From the NCBI GenBank assembly GCA_018830105.1, contig JAHJTC010000009.1:40589-104588 (forward strand): a stretch of DNA of 64,000 nucleotides, read 5' to 3'. The notes under the pieces were generated by a model. The model was given only the letters and a program-made list of their open reading frames with translations. It was not told the DNA's origin and ran no database searches. The stretch is from Bacteroidota bacterium. Lineage in GTDB: Bacteria > Bacteroidota > Bacteroidia > Bacteroidales > F082. Each line of letters begins with the position of its first letter. Position 1 is the first letter of the stretch. Of this stretch, positions 36,264-46,241 are shown piece after piece. The position numbers and the translations under genes were made by a program.

Positions 36264-36719
36264 TTACTTTCTGAGTGCAACAAGCGCTTCCTCAATATGC
36301 TTTTTAGCATTAAACTGCGAATTGAACTGATGAATCAATCTGCCTTTTTTGTCAAAAACATATGTAACTCTTCCGGGCAATAATCCAAGCATACTTTTCG
36401 GTACGCCAAAACTTCTACGAACCTCATTATTGGTATCACTTAAGAGATCGAAACTTAAGCGATATTTCTCGGCAAACTGCTTGTGAGATTCAACAGCATC
36501 TGCACTTATACCAATTACTTTGGCTCCGGCAGCTGTAAAATCCTCATACTGATCTCTAAAGGCACATGCTTCAGCAGTGCATCCGGGCGTATCATCTTTA
36601 GGATAAAAATAAATGACAAGAGCAGATTCTCCAACAAGTTGATTACTATTGACCCATTGTTCCTTTTGATTTTGTAATTTAAATTCAGGCAAAAGATCAC
36701 CCATGTTTAATTTTTTCAT
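36264..36719 (-). CDS. bcp: Thioredoxin-dependent peroxiredoxin (Bcp/PrxQ)
   Basis: A 151-residue enzyme that reduces hydrogen peroxide and organic peroxides. The active site DDTPGCTAEACAFRD holds the peroxidatic Cys and, five residues on, the resolving Cys typical of atypical two-Cys PrxQ. MGDLLPEFKLQNQ opens the fold and FGVPKSMLGLLPGRVTYVFD lies in the second half. The Met at 36719 is chosen because the upstream extension (to 36815) would run into the next gene and is not family-like. 34 bases downstream of the epimerase gene. Confidence 0.95.
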   Translation of the reverse strand: MKKLNMGDLLPEFKLQNQKEQWVNSNQLVGESALVIYFYPKDDTPGCTAEACAFRDQYEDFTAAGAKVIGISADAVESHKQFAEKYRLSFDLLSDTNNEVRRSFGVPKSMLGLLPGRVTYVFDKKGRLIHQFNSQFNAKKHIEEALVALRK

Positions 36720-36753
36720 CCTTTTAAGCTTTCGTTTTTTATGTCCACTAAGA

Positions 36754-37665
36754 TTAGGAGAGCAAATGCGATAGAGCAATATCAATATCGGGCGATTGAA
36801 ATTCGAAGCCGGCATCCAACAAACGCTTTGGCATTACGTGCGCACCCTCCAGAAGCATTTCTTCAGCCATTTGACCCATCAGCATTTTTAGCGCAAAACC
36901 GGGCACAGGCAACCAATTTGGCCGCTTCATCGCTTTTCCGATTGCCGACGCCAATTCCTGCTGCCTTACTGCATTTGGAGCAGTTAAATTATAGGCTCCA
37001 TTACTGCTATTGTGCGACAATAAAAAGAGTATTGCGCCAATTTGATCTTCCATATCTATCCACGAAACCCATTGTCTTCCGGATCCCATTTTGCCTCCGG
37101 CAAAAAACTTAAATGGTTGCATCAAGGGCTTCAAAGCACCACCTTCGGGTGTCAGCACTACGCCGGTTCTCAATAATATCAGCCTGTCAGTAAAAGGCAA
37201 ATATTTAGCCGCTTTCTTTTCCCATTCCATACTTAGTTGTGCCAGAAAATTCTCGCCGGGAGCATCATCTTCCGTAAAAATCCTTTCAGCATGATTACCA
37301 TAATAACCTATTGCCGATGCTTGTAAGACAACTTTAAGATGCAAATCGGCTTTTTTAATCAACGAAACAAGTTTGTCAATGGATTTTAGCCTACTGTTCT
37401 TCAGCTTTTGTTTTTGTGCTGGCGTCCATTTGCTATCTGCGATACCGGCTCCCGACAAATTGATGAGGGCATCGCTATTTTTTATGGCTCCCAAAAGCTG
37501 TTCCTCAGGCTGATCCCAACTCATGATCTGAAAACCGGCACCTTCAAATTGTTTGTGGGCCGATTTTGGATTTCGAGTGAAAAGCACAATGTCGTTTTTG
37601 CCCGCAAGGCGTTTTAATAACATGCTACCGATGAGCCCTGTTCCTCCTGCTACAATTATTTTCAT
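36754..37665 (-). CDS. TIGR01777-family NAD(P)-dependent epimerase/SDR protein (YfcH-like)
   Basis: A 303-residue protein with an N-terminal Rossmann fold (IIVAGGTGLIGSMLLKRL) and the family phrases NLSGAGIADSKWT, QASAIGYYGNH and WEKKAAKYLPFTDRLILLRT. The DUF1731-like C-terminal end (NWLPVPGFALKMLMGQMAEE; LLEGAHVMPKRL) is intact. The substrate is unknown; in some bacteria and plastids relatives affect cell division. It lies just before bcp on the same strand. Confidence 0.92.
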   Translation of the reverse strand: MKIIVAGGTGLIGSMLLKRLAGKNDIVLFTRNPKSAHKQFEGAGFQIMSWDQPEEQLLGAIKNSDALINLSGAGIADSKWTPAQKQKLKNSRLKSIDKLVSLIKKADLHLKVVLQASAIGYYGNHAERIFTEDDAPGENFLAQLSMEWEKKAAKYLPFTDRLILLRTGVVLTPEGGALKPLMQPFKFFAGGKMGSGRQWVSWIDMEDQIGAILFLLSHNSSNGAYNLTAPNAVRQQELASAIGKAMKRPNWLPVPGFALKMLMGQMAEEMLLEGAHVMPKRLLDAGFEFQSPDIDIALSHLLS

Positions 37666-37729
37666 ACTTACCTTATTTCTTTATAAAACAGCTAAGCTGC
37701 TGATTTGTTGCAGAAAAAGTAAAAACCAA

Positions 37730-38989
37730 TTATTTTTTTTGTCTGATTGCCCGCGCCAGGTAAAGCGGACTTAAAGCCATTGCAAACAAAGCAAAAATCA
37801 GCAATGCACTACCTATCCCAAACCGATCAGCCAGGAATCCTATTGTAGGCGCAAAAACTGCGGCCATCAATGCTTTGAGCTGCGACTGAACCGATAAAAG
37901 TGTTGCCATCGACTTCTGGTCGGTAAGTGCTGCAACATATGCTGTTCCAATAGGTTTTCGCAGGTTCTCGTTGAGTAATATCAACAAGAAAAATAGAACA
38001 GCGATCAATTCAAATCCTTGCGAAAAGAACAGCCCGCTGAGTGCGCCCGCCAACAAGCCTGCATAAAGCGTACAATTTAAGGCCACTGAAGTTTGTGAAA
38101 ATTTGTTTGAGAAATTTCCTGCAAAACGCGACATAAATGATGTTCCGAGATAAATAAAGAAATAGACGATCCCGATCAACATGGCAGCTTGTTTTTCATC
38201 CTGTTCAAAGAGCTGAAACGGGAGCAATAGCGCCAGAGCCTTCAGCAGTGGCTGCAGATAATCTTTTGCGCTTGCATAAAAAGCGGAATGTATGGCATTG
38301 TTTGTTAGACCACGCAATAAAAACTTGCTTTTTAGTGATGTAGCAAAGGCTTTCCAAACCTGCCTGAATCGAAAAAGAGCATAAATTTCACCCTTTTTGC
38401 TTTCGCCGTCCAGCCATTTCGGATAGGAAAGCACCAACAACAAATCAGCAATATAGGGTACGATTGAAAGCAAAAATATCAGCTCATAATTTCCGGAAAT
38501 CACTACAAAAAGACCCGCCAATAAAGAAGAAATAGCGGTACCCATCTGGCTCCATGAACGGGTGCGGCCATAATAATCGGCTTTATATTGCTGCATTTGA
38601 TAGCGTTGAAGGTATTCAAAAATCATGGACTTATGCACACCTGATCGAAATGAGTCGCCCACGGCAAAGAAAACCATAGCTAATATAAAACCGGGGAAAC
38701 TTTGTGAAACATAAAACGCGACAAACGAAAGCATATAAAACACAAAAGAAGCCGCCAGTGTGCGTCTGCGGCCAAAAGCATCCGCTACCAGTCCGCTGGG
38801 AATTTCGACAAGCATTACCAACAACTCTCGCAGACCAATCAAAACTCCAATTTGAGTATAGGACAAGCCTTTGGATAGCAGAAAAAGCACCAGGAATGGC
38901 TCAAAAAATCGCAGGTTTTTCAGAAATCCATAGGCACTGAACTTGACGAACTGGCCCTCTTTCAGCAGTTGCTTTAGCTCCTTATTCAA
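37730..38989 (-). CDS. Major facilitator superfamily transporter
   Basis: A 419-residue inner-membrane protein with about 12 hydrophobic segments. The loop between the second and third segments carries SGLVADAFGRRRTLAASF, a good match to the MFS signature, and there is a related GFLADRFGIG in the second half. The start is a TTG at 38989: the first ATG is far inside the chain, and the ATG at 38994 is out of frame and stops at once. Substrate unknown; the closeness to drug/sugar MFS types cannot be settled by eye. Confidence 0.85.
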   Translation of the reverse strand: MNKELKQLLKEGQFVKFSAYGFLKNLRFFEPFLVLFLLSKGLSYTQIGVLIGLRELLVMLVEIPSGLVADAFGRRRTLAASFVFYMLSFVAFYVSQSFPGFILAMVFFAVGDSFRSGVHKSMIFEYLQRYQMQQYKADYYGRTRSWSQMGTAISSLLAGLFVVISGNYELIFLLSIVPYIADLLLVLSYPKWLDGESKKGEIYALFRFRQVWKAFATSLKSKFLLRGLTNNAIHSAFYASAKDYLQPLLKALALLLPFQLFEQDEKQAAMLIGIVYFFIYLGTSFMSRFAGNFSNKFSQTSVALNCTLYAGLLAGALSGLFFSQGFELIAVLFFLLILLNENLRKPIGTAYVAALTDQKSMATLLSVQSQLKALMAAVFAPTIGFLADRFGIGSALLIFALFAMALSPLYLARAIRQKK

Positions 38990-39165
38990 TGCATTCTCTT
39001 TTTATTTTACACTGCAAAAATGAGGTTTTGCAAAAAGATTAACAAGCATTATTTTTTGTCATCCAAAAATCTACCGCATACTCCTGATCTCAACTATTTT
39101 GCATAAGACAGCCTGTATCTGAAAACAAAAACTGCAAGGAAAACAGTTTACTGTCTAATCTAAAC

Positions 39166-39173
39166 TAAATTTG
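39166..39173 (+). promoter_or_regulatory. -7 promoter element candidate for the MATE gene (TAAATTTG)
   Basis: Exact TAnnTTTG match 22 bases before the GTG start at 39196. The -33 region has only TTTA at 39147-39150. Confidence 0.4.
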
Positions 39174-39195
39174 TAGCCTGAAAAAACAGGAATCA

Positions 39196-40527
39196 GTGAA
39201 TCTGAATATTACCTATAAACGTATCTGGAGTATCGCCTACCCTATTATCTTAGGTAGTGTTGCGCAAAATTTTATCAATGTAACGGACACCGCTTTTTTG
39301 GGCCGCGTGGGAGAAATTGCGTTGGGCGCATCGGCAATTGGAGGCATGTTTTACCTGATTTTTATTATGTTGGGGCTGGGTTTTGGCACAGGAGCACAGA
39401 TAATAATTTCCAGGCGTTTTGGCGAAGGCAACAAACATCTCATAGGAAAAACATTCGACCATGCCCTGTATTTTATGTTGCCACTCTCAATACTTGCCTT
39501 TGTGGCATTGTTTTTCTTTTCGCCGGCCATATTACGTCCTTTGGTTTCGTCTGACGCCATCTATGCTGCCAGCATCGAGTTTTTAGATTACAGGGTTTAC
39601 GGCATTTTCTTTGCTTTTGCTCAAATTTTATTTCGCTCTTTTTATATCGGAATTGCACGCACACAGATTATTACCTGGAGCACATTGGTGATGGCCGTGG
39701 TTAATATCATCCTCGATTACGTGCTGATTTTTGGCCACTGGGGATTTCCCGAGATGGGTATCAAAGGTGCTGCAATTGCATCCGTAATTGCCGAAGGTGC
39801 TGCAGTGGCTTATCTGATCATTAATACACAGGTAAAAAAACATCCGATAACCTTCAATCTTTACCATTTTAAAGTTTGGGATAAAGCCTTATTTATCAGA
39901 AACTACAAGCTGGCAGCACCCATTATGCTGCAAAATTTCCTGTCGTTGGGTGTTTGGTTTATTTTCTTTTTGTTTGTCGAAAAACTCGGCGAACAAGCAC
40001 TTGCCATTTCTAATATTATTCGCAGCGTTTATATTGTATTGATGATTCCTATCTGGGGATTTGCCTCTGCCTCAAATTCGATGGTAAGCTATCTCATCGG
40101 CATGCGACAGCAAGACCAGACGATGCTATTGCTGCGGCGAATTTTGCTGATGTGTGTTGGCGGTGTCATCCTCCTGGTTTTTGCAAGTGTGTTGTGGCCC
40201 AGGGCAATACTAAGCATTTACAGCAGCGACCCGGCCTTGATTGAAAACAGTATTCCTGTTCTTTTTGTAGTAAATTTTAGTGCAATTGCCTTAGCTTTTG
40301 GTTTTGTTTTGTTCAATGCCGTTCTGGGAACCGGCAAAACCAATACCGCCTTTCATATTGAGCTGGTGGTGCTCACTTTTTATCTTATTTATGTGTACAG
40401 TCTTATCAACTTCCTTGGTGCTGATGTAACCTTGGTATGGACATCAGAATTGCTTTACGGAATATTTCTGGCCAGTCTTTCGTGGCTTTACCTTAGAAAA
40501 GGTGACTGGTCCTCGGGCAAAGTTTAA
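39196..40527 (+). CDS. MATE-family multidrug/cation antiporter
   Basis: A 443-residue inner-membrane protein with 12 hydrophobic segments in two bundles. N-terminal hallmarks: AYPIILGSVAQNFINVTDTA (the membrane entry motif of MATE), FLGRVGEIALGASAIGG, and GTGAQIIISRRFGEGN; the second half starts LAAPIMLQNFLSLGVWFI. MATE proteins export cationic drugs or metabolites by Na+ or H+ exchange. The start is a GTG. Convergent with the DUF3352 gene. Confidence 0.93.
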   Translation: MNLNITYKRIWSIAYPIILGSVAQNFINVTDTAFLGRVGEIALGASAIGGMFYLIFIMLGLGFGTGAQIIISRRFGEGNKHLIGKTFDHALYFMLPLSILAFVALFFFSPAILRPLVSSDAIYAASIEFLDYRVYGIFFAFAQILFRSFYIGIARTQIITWSTLVMAVVNIILDYVLIFGHWGFPEMGIKGAAIASVIAEGAAVAYLIINTQVKKHPITFNLYHFKVWDKALFIRNYKLAAPIMLQNFLSLGVWFIFFLFVEKLGEQALAISNIIRSVYIVLMIPIWGFASASNSMVSYLIGMRQQDQTMLLLRRILLMCVGGVILLVFASVLWPRAILSIYSSDPALIENSIPVLFVVNFSAIALAFGFVLFNAVLGTGKTNTAFHIELVVLTFYLIYVYSLINFLGADVTLVWTSELLYGIFLASLSWLYLRKGDWSSGKV

Positions 40528-40581
40528 GCTTCAAAGGGAGGCTTTGCATGTACTATGAGTGACAAAAGTTGATCAGGTCTC

Positions 40582-43257
40582 CTAATAAATCACGTAATTA
40601 TATACTGTTGAACCTATTCCGGTAATCAGATTTATCTCGTCGCTATCATGCAGGCTACCAACAACAAATGGCGTTTCGCCTGCCAGTCCGGAGCTAATAA
40701 TCATTTTACCATTTTTATCAATGAGGTATATCTCACGTGAAGTCTCTGATACCACTCCCAACAGCCTTTTGCGCTTTGTGATATTAAAAAACTTGGGCTT
40801 TGTGACAATACTATTTTTAAAATTATAACTGAAAAGCGTCTTTTTGAAACGGTTAAAGATTTCCATTTTTTGTCCGTCGAGGTAAATAAAGTCCACATAA
40901 CCATCCTGGTCAAAGTCTTCATACAAAAAGAAATGCTCATCGCTAAACTGGCCAAAATCGGTTGTTGACAGCTGTCCGTTACCTGAAACATACAGCAGTT
41001 TTCCCTGCTTGTCAGCGGTAAGCAGGATACCCTTGCTATTGGTTTTGTTGACATAAAAATCAGCCGTAACAGACTTTTCCAAATTTCCACGCGGACTGAT
41101 TCTAACCTGTCCTCTTCGGTCAACAATACGGACATTTCCTTTGATATCAGTGATGATGATATAATCCTTTCCGCCTGCAATAAGACGTTCAACATTTTTG
41201 GTGACAATCTCAAGTGAACGCGGCTTTTGCCAGCCATCTACCTGTTTTCCGCTCAGCTCATAATTATAGGTAAGTTTGTCGGCACACGAAACCAAAATGC
41301 GGTAATCTTTGCGGTTGTTGTAATCGAACACAACGATTCCATTGGTTGCCAGCGAACGCAATTTTACAGGATAACCTGAAACATTATTCCCGTTTCGGTC
41401 GATAAGATGCAGGTATCCGGGGGTGTTAAACAAGAATTGGTATTTGCCATTTTTATAATAATCCACCACAAAAACCTCGCCCATGGGCTCCTCAGAAAGT
41501 TTCTTTTTCCAGCGGATTTCACCATCGGGACTAATCAGATACATATTATTTGAGGCATCGAAAACGATCAAATTATAAGCTGAAGTAACATGATCTTCAA
41601 CGATATGCGGCTGTCCCACCATCACATCTTCCAGATCCGTTTTCCAGGCAACCAGGCTTTCTTCTTTGTAGTTGGGGTTGTGTTTTAAATAAACACTGGT
41701 ATATATCAGATCGTTAAATGAAGACAATTGAAATGCTACCCCTTCAAACTCACTCAGATTTTGTTTGTTACGGTGCAACTGAAAAGCCAGCTGTTTTCCA
41801 ACAAACTGATTCAACAAAGGCAGCCCATCACGGAGGTTAATATAGAGTGTGAGGTTGGCCTGCTCGGCAAGATTATTCTGGAAGTCTTTGAAATTTTCAT
41901 TCATGTCGAGCGTGCGCCCGGTACGATACATATGCAGGGTTTGTTCCAACACACTAACTTCATCAGCAACCAGCAGATACTGATCAGTGATGAGGTAATA
42001 TTTTCCTTTTATGCCGGAAAACTGCTCACCGAATAACTTTTCAGGAAAAGACGTTGGATTCATTTGCACCATTTGCGCATTTTCCATCCGCCTAACTGTC
42101 CTGCCACCGGCTGTTGCTGCAAGTCGATTCAAAAAAACCTCTACCCCGGTTTCATTTTGTAAACCAACAATCAACAACGGCTTTTCGTCATTATCAATGT
42201 ATGAAATCGCCAACTCACCCGATAGAAATGCTAAGAGTTGCTCTGTTACATTTACTTTATATTTTTTCTCAAAAGCCCTGACTTCTGTTTGCTTTTGCGT
42301 TCGTTTCCAATATGTTGTATAATCCTCGAAACCAAAATGCAGCATCAACCTTGTTGAATAAGGAAGCATATTGACAAGGGAGTTTTTACTGGCTTGCAAG
42401 CCTTGTAACTGATACAAATAATCGTTGCTATCAGCAGCGAGCGAATACCCATTCAACAATAAATCCTGTTTTTTCACCAATACATCAAGGGCTGTCCAGG
42501 CGCCAAATTTTCCAAAGACTTCGGCAGTATATTCCTTATAAACATCTCTGGTATAATATGTTATCAATTCTTGCAAAAATTGATGCTGAAGATACACATA
42601 GCCATCCACAGCTGTACCGCGGGTTTGCATCAAGCGCTTAAATTCAGGATGATCCGTCAAATCCTTCTCCTGTTTAAGCTGTTCCAGTGCCTGATTAAGC
42701 AAGTCTCTGTTAAAACTTCCAATAAATAAACCATTGACAAGGGCAAAAGAATACTGTTCTCCGTTTTGAGCATCTATAATGAGGGCGCTTTGATTTTGCG
42801 CTTGGGTGCGTTCAGCAATACTGACTCTGCCATTATACTTCTGTTGAATCAGGGATTCAGCTTGATGAAATGCCAGATCTTTTCTCACTTCAGCAACAAA
42901 CAGAAATGCAAATTCCTCGCCCACAGGGTGTAGCGAAAAACTCAACTGTCGCGCCTTCATCGAATTTACAAATTCCGTTTCGCCTGCTAACAAGGTATCA
43001 AGCCAAAGCATTCTGGATTGGAATCGGGCAACCTCATCAATCCCTGAAATAACAGGCCATAAAGTTGTTTGATGACGAAGTTTTTCCCAAACCGGCCCTG
43101 CTTCATGCATCTCGGCAATAAAAACAGCATTGGTTGGAACTGCCTGTAATACAGGCACTGTGGTAGTTTGACTTTTTGTGAAAAAGTAAAAAAGAATCAG
43201 TCCGGCAAAAATGAGTACAGCAAAAGAAAGAAAATATTTTAGCCAGTTTTTTTGCAT
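40582..43257 (-). CDS. Membrane-anchored DUF3352-like protein with C-terminal beta-propeller
   Basis: An 891-residue protein with one N-terminal transmembrane anchor (YFLSFAVLIFAGLILFYFF) and a large extracytoplasmic part. Residues about 40-550 resemble DUF3352 (VPTNAVFIAEMHEAGPVWEK; LAFLSGELAISYIDNDEKP; LLVADEVSVLEQTLHMYRTG). The last 330 residues are PQQ/VCBS-like blades (SPDGEIRWKKKLSEEPMGEV; RNGNNVSGYPVKLRSL; DFDQDGYVDFIYLDG, the last with an Asp-rich Ca-loop look). The function is unknown; a scaffold or sensor is possible. Upstream is a TAACTTTG element (43283-43290). Confidence 0.75.
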   Translation of the reverse strand: MQKNWLKYFLSFAVLIFAGLILFYFFTKSQTTTVPVLQAVPTNAVFIAEMHEAGPVWEKLRHQTTLWPVISGIDEVARFQSRMLWLDTLLAGETEFVNSMKARQLSFSLHPVGEEFAFLFVAEVRKDLAFHQAESLIQQKYNGRVSIAERTQAQNQSALIIDAQNGEQYSFALVNGLFIGSFNRDLLNQALEQLKQEKDLTDHPEFKRLMQTRGTAVDGYVYLQHQFLQELITYYTRDVYKEYTAEVFGKFGAWTALDVLVKKQDLLLNGYSLAADSNDYLYQLQGLQASKNSLVNMLPYSTRLMLHFGFEDYTTYWKRTQKQTEVRAFEKKYKVNVTEQLLAFLSGELAISYIDNDEKPLLIVGLQNETGVEVFLNRLAATAGGRTVRRMENAQMVQMNPTSFPEKLFGEQFSGIKGKYYLITDQYLLVADEVSVLEQTLHMYRTGRTLDMNENFKDFQNNLAEQANLTLYINLRDGLPLLNQFVGKQLAFQLHRNKQNLSEFEGVAFQLSSFNDLIYTSVYLKHNPNYKEESLVAWKTDLEDVMVGQPHIVEDHVTSAYNLIVFDASNNMYLISPDGEIRWKKKLSEEPMGEVFVVDYYKNGKYQFLFNTPGYLHLIDRNGNNVSGYPVKLRSLATNGIVVFDYNNRKDYRILVSCADKLTYNYELSGKQVDGWQKPRSLEIVTKNVERLIAGGKDYIIITDIKGNVRIVDRRGQVRISPRGNLEKSVTADFYVNKTNSKGILLTADKQGKLLYVSGNGQLSTTDFGQFSDEHFFLYEDFDQDGYVDFIYLDGQKMEIFNRFKKTLFSYNFKNSIVTKPKFFNITKRKRLLGVVSETSREIYLIDKNGKMIISSGLAGETPFVVGSLHDSDEINLITGIGSTVYNYVIY

Positions 43258-43282
43258 GATACAAGGTGGTTTATTGAACTAA

Positions 43283-43290
43283 CAAAGTTA
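43283..43290 (-). promoter_or_regulatory. -7 promoter element candidate for the DUF3352 gene (TAACTTTG)
   Basis: Exact TAnnTTTG match on the minus strand, 25 bases before the start codon at 43257; no clear -33 partner. Confidence 0.45.
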
Positions 43291-43356
43291 ATCACTATTT
43301 GAAAACCCTGACATTACTTCCAAGTCAGTCTTCAACAGCACATTGTTAATAGCTGC

Positions 43357-43956
43357 TCACATTTTCAGCTTAAGCTGTTTGCCCCAGTTAAAGCTTAGCC
43401 GGTGCAGCGGACTAAGGCCATAAATAGCAATAGCGTTTTTGTGTGCCCTGGTCGGGTAGCCTTTATTTTTATCCCAACCATACTCTGGATAATCATTATG
43501 CGCTGCTATCATCAAGGTATCGCGGTATGTTTTGGCTAAAATAGAGGCAGCCGCAATAGTTTGATACAGACCATCGCCACCAATAATACACTGATGCGTA
43601 ATTTCTTTGTAGGCCACAAACCTGTTTCCATCAATAAGCAGACTTTCCGGCTTCAGCTTGAGCTGTTCAATAGCGCGGTGCATTGCCAAAAAACTGGCTT
43701 GCAAAATATTGATCTGGTCTATTTCGCCGGCAGAAGCTGATCCTATGGCCCAGGCAAGAGATTCCTTTTCGATTATAATGCGCAACTGCTCTCTGTTTGC
43801 AGCAGTCAACTTTTTTGAGTCATTCAGCTGGGGATAGTCCTTTTCCGGATTTAAAATTACCGCGGCAGCAACAACAGGCCCGGCCAGGCATCCCCTGCCG
43901 GCTTCGTCGCAACCAGCTTCAATTACTCCGGCCTTATATAACCTATGAAGTCCCAT
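43357..43956 (-). CDS. rnhB: Ribonuclease HII
   Basis: A 199-residue nuclease that cuts RNA in RNA:DNA hybrids and removes single ribonucleotides. The acidic catalytic centre is visible: [15 protein letters not shown] (Asp, Glu), then [16 protein letters not shown] (Asp) and the later [12 protein letters not shown]. The ATG at 43956 shares a base with the stop of the gene before it (TGATG); a TTG one codon upstream is less likely. The end [11 protein letters not shown] is typical. Confidence 0.96.
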   Translation of the reverse strand: MGLHRLYKAGVIEAGCDEAGRGCLAGPVVAAAVILNPEKDYPQLNDSKKLTAANREQLRIIIEKESLAWAIGSASAGEIDQINILQASFLAMHRAIEQLKLKPESLLIDGNRFVAYKEITHQCIIGGDGLYQTIAAASILAKTYRDTLMIAAHNDYPEYGWDKNKGYPTRAHKNAIAIYGLSPLHRLSFNWGKQLKLKM

Positions 43957-44942
43957 CAAAAAAACAATTTACTATATTGATTCACAACAATCAACAGAAC
44001 TAGCAGTCCCAGTAGCAAACTTCTCCAGCGGAGTCGTTGCGCATAAGCAAAATCGAACGAAAGGTAAACAGCTATGGGTAAAAGCAAGGCGGTATTATTG
44101 ATTATAGAACCCGTCTGAAAAAATAACATGGGTAACGAAAAAACCAGTAATGCATTCACCATACTGATCTTTTTGCGCAGCCGAAGGTTTTTCTCTGTTT
44201 TAGTGCCAAAAACAGGCCTTGTAGCAAACAGGAGTAATAGTATGATATTGATTCCTATAGCCCACTGAAATATTGAAATCTGATTAAAGTCAGGGAGCCA
44301 TTGAATCCATACTCCTTTGTAAAGCGCAAAATTTGTTGCCAGCTGATCAGTAAGAAAATACCAGCTCACCAAAAAGTAAACCGGTGTAAGAAAACCCAAA
44401 ATAACTGTCAAAAAGTTTCGGATACTTGCCTGAAGTCCGATTATCATTGAGATAAAAATCCACAAAATCAACAATGCGGCTGGCGGGTAGAATAAGGCTG
44501 CTGTTGCAACAAAAAATCCAGTATTAAAAAGGTAAAAGTGTGGTCTATCGGTTTCTACAATCAGAAAGAGCGTATGCAGCGTTGCCAGAATAAAAACCGC
44601 AGCATATAAAAAAGCATGTGTGTTTGTGTATTCCGCGGTATAGCTAAACAACAACACATAAACGAAAGCCCCGCTGGAGCCAACCCGTTGAATAAAATTG
44701 TTGGCAGCAAGAATCGCGTTGAAGAAGAAAGCCTGAAAAAGCAACAAGAGCAAAGCTACAGAAAGCGCCACGTATGGAAAATCGTTGAGATTGCTGACAA
44801 TTAAATCATACAAAGGCTGTCTTCCATTGTCAATTTGAAGGGGAGAAAGCTGCTGCAAAAATGCCGGTAGCCATAGCAAAAAAGCCAGTAAAACGACCAC
44901 CAAATATTGCGCAGCAAAACTCGAACGAAAGAAGCGAATCAT
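43956..44942 (-). CDS. Polytopic membrane protein (DUF6427-like)
   Basis: A 328-residue protein with about nine or ten hydrophobic segments and very few charged residues. The opening [19 protein letters not shown] and the paired aromatic-rich segments match a Bacteroidota family commonly annotated DUF6427, usually found near purD or rnhB. No catalytic motif is seen, and the function is unknown. It sits 5 bases after purD and overlaps rnhB by one base, so all three are likely one transcript. Confidence 0.7.
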   Translation of the reverse strand: MIRFFRSSFAAQYLVVVLLAFLLWLPAFLQQLSPLQIDNGRQPLYDLIVSNLNDFPYVALSVALLLLLFQAFFFNAILAANNFIQRVGSSGAFVYVLLFSYTAEYTNTHAFLYAAVFILATLHTLFLIVETDRPHFYLFNTGFFVATAALFYPPAALLILWIFISMIIGLQASIRNFLTVILGFLTPVYFLVSWYFLTDQLATNFALYKGVWIQWLPDFNQISIFQWAIGINIILLLLFATRPVFGTKTEKNLRLRKKISMVNALLVFSLPMLFFQTGSIINNTALLLPIAVYLSFDFAYAQRLRWRSLLLGLLVLLIVVNQYSKLFF

Positions 44943-44947
44943 AGCTA

Positions 44948-46237
44948 TCAGGCTTTAAATGCCAAAATATCGATACCAATATCAGCACGATAGGCAGCGC
45001 CTTTAAAAGTTACTTTTTCGACATTGGCATAAACCGTTTTTCTTGCCGCTTCAACGCTGTAATCCAAGGAAGTTACAGCCAATACGCGTCCTCCGCTTGT
45101 CTTCACTTGTTGTGTTTCAACATCTATGGTTGTTCCAGCGTGAAAAACAACGCATTCTTTTGTCGTTTCCAGTCCGGAAATGAGTTTGCCTTTTTCGTAA
45201 TCGCCCGGATAACCACCCGAAACCATCATTACAGTTACTGCCGGCCTATCGTCGGTTTCCAACACTATCTCACTCAGATTTCCCTGAAAAGCTGCCATTA
45301 AAAGATCTACGAAATCAGATTCTAAACGCGGCAAAATACACTCTGTCTCAGGATCGCCTAAGCGCACATTATATTCAATTACGAAAGGATCGCTCTCAAC
45401 ATTCATAAGGCCCAGGAAAATAAAGCCTTTATAGACTATTCCTGCTTTTTTAAGTCCGTTGAGGGTGGGAACAATAATCCGATCCTCCACCTTTTGCATA
45501 AAGTCCTTGTCGGCAAAAACCACCGGAGAAACAGCGCCCATACCACCTGTATTCGGTCCTGTATCGCCCTCTCCTATTCTTTTGTAGTCTTTTGCCGCCG
45601 GAAGCACTTTATAATCTGTGCCATCGGTAAGCACAAAAACAGAAAGTTCGATACCGTTTAAAAATTGCTCAATCACTACTTTGCTCGATGCATCACCAAA
45701 CTTACCTTCGAGCATGGATTGCAACTCCTTTTCGGCCTCTTCAAGATTATGAATAATCAGCACACCTTTCCCGGCAGCCAAACCATCGGCTTTTAGCACA
45801 TAAGGTGCTGCCATGCTACGCAGGTATTCAATACCTTGTTCAATATTGTCGCGGCTTACATCCATCGAAACAGCTGTCGGGATTCCGTTTTCGCGCATAA
45901 ATTGTTTGGCAAAAGCTTTGCTTCCTTCCAAACGTGCACCATGGCTGTCGGGGCCGATGATCGCGATGTCCTTTAAAAAACTGTCCGCTTGAAAAAAATC
46001 AGTAATACCCTCAACTAAAGGCTGTTCAGGACCTACAACCACCAATTCAATCTGTTCCTCAACACAAATATGCTTTAAAGCATCGAAGTCTGTTACATCT
46101 ACCGGAATATTAACGCCAACTTGCGCTGTGCCTGCATTACCGGAGGCAAAAAAAAGTTTTTCGCACTTTTTGCTTTGCCTGAGCTTCCATCCAATAGCAT
46201 GCTCACGACCTCCGGAACCAATTACTAAGATATTCAT
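44948..46237 (-). CDS. purD: Phosphoribosylamine-glycine ligase (GAR synthetase)
   Basis: A 429-residue ATP-grasp enzyme of purine synthesis that joins glycine to phosphoribosylamine. ILVIGSGGREHAIGWKLRQS at the N-terminus, VVVGPEQPLVEGITDFF, LKADGLAAGKGVLI (ATP-grasp), GDTGPNTGGMGAVSP, and EYNVRLGDPETECILPRL are all present. The frame extends to 46264, but the Met at 46237 gives the standard start. It follows the glycosyltransferase gene by 4 bases. Confidence 0.97.
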   Translation of the reverse strand: MNILVIGSGGREHAIGWKLRQSKKCEKLFFASGNAGTAQVGVNIPVDVTDFDALKHICVEEQIELVVVGPEQPLVEGITDFFQADSFLKDIAIIGPDSHGARLEGSKAFAKQFMRENGIPTAVSMDVSRDNIEQGIEYLRSMAAPYVLKADGLAAGKGVLIIHNLEEAEKELQSMLEGKFGDASSKVVIEQFLNGIELSVFVLTDGTDYKVLPAAKDYKRIGEGDTGPNTGGMGAVSPVVFADKDFMQKVEDRIIVPTLNGLKKAGIVYKGFIFLGLMNVESDPFVIEYNVRLGDPETECILPRLESDFVDLLMAAFQGNLSEIVLETDDRPAVTVMMVSGGYPGDYEKGKLISGLETTKECVVFHAGTTIDVETQQVKTSGGRVLAVTSLDYSVEAARKTVYANVEKVTFKGAAYRADIGIDILAFKA

Positions 46238-46241
46238 ATCG

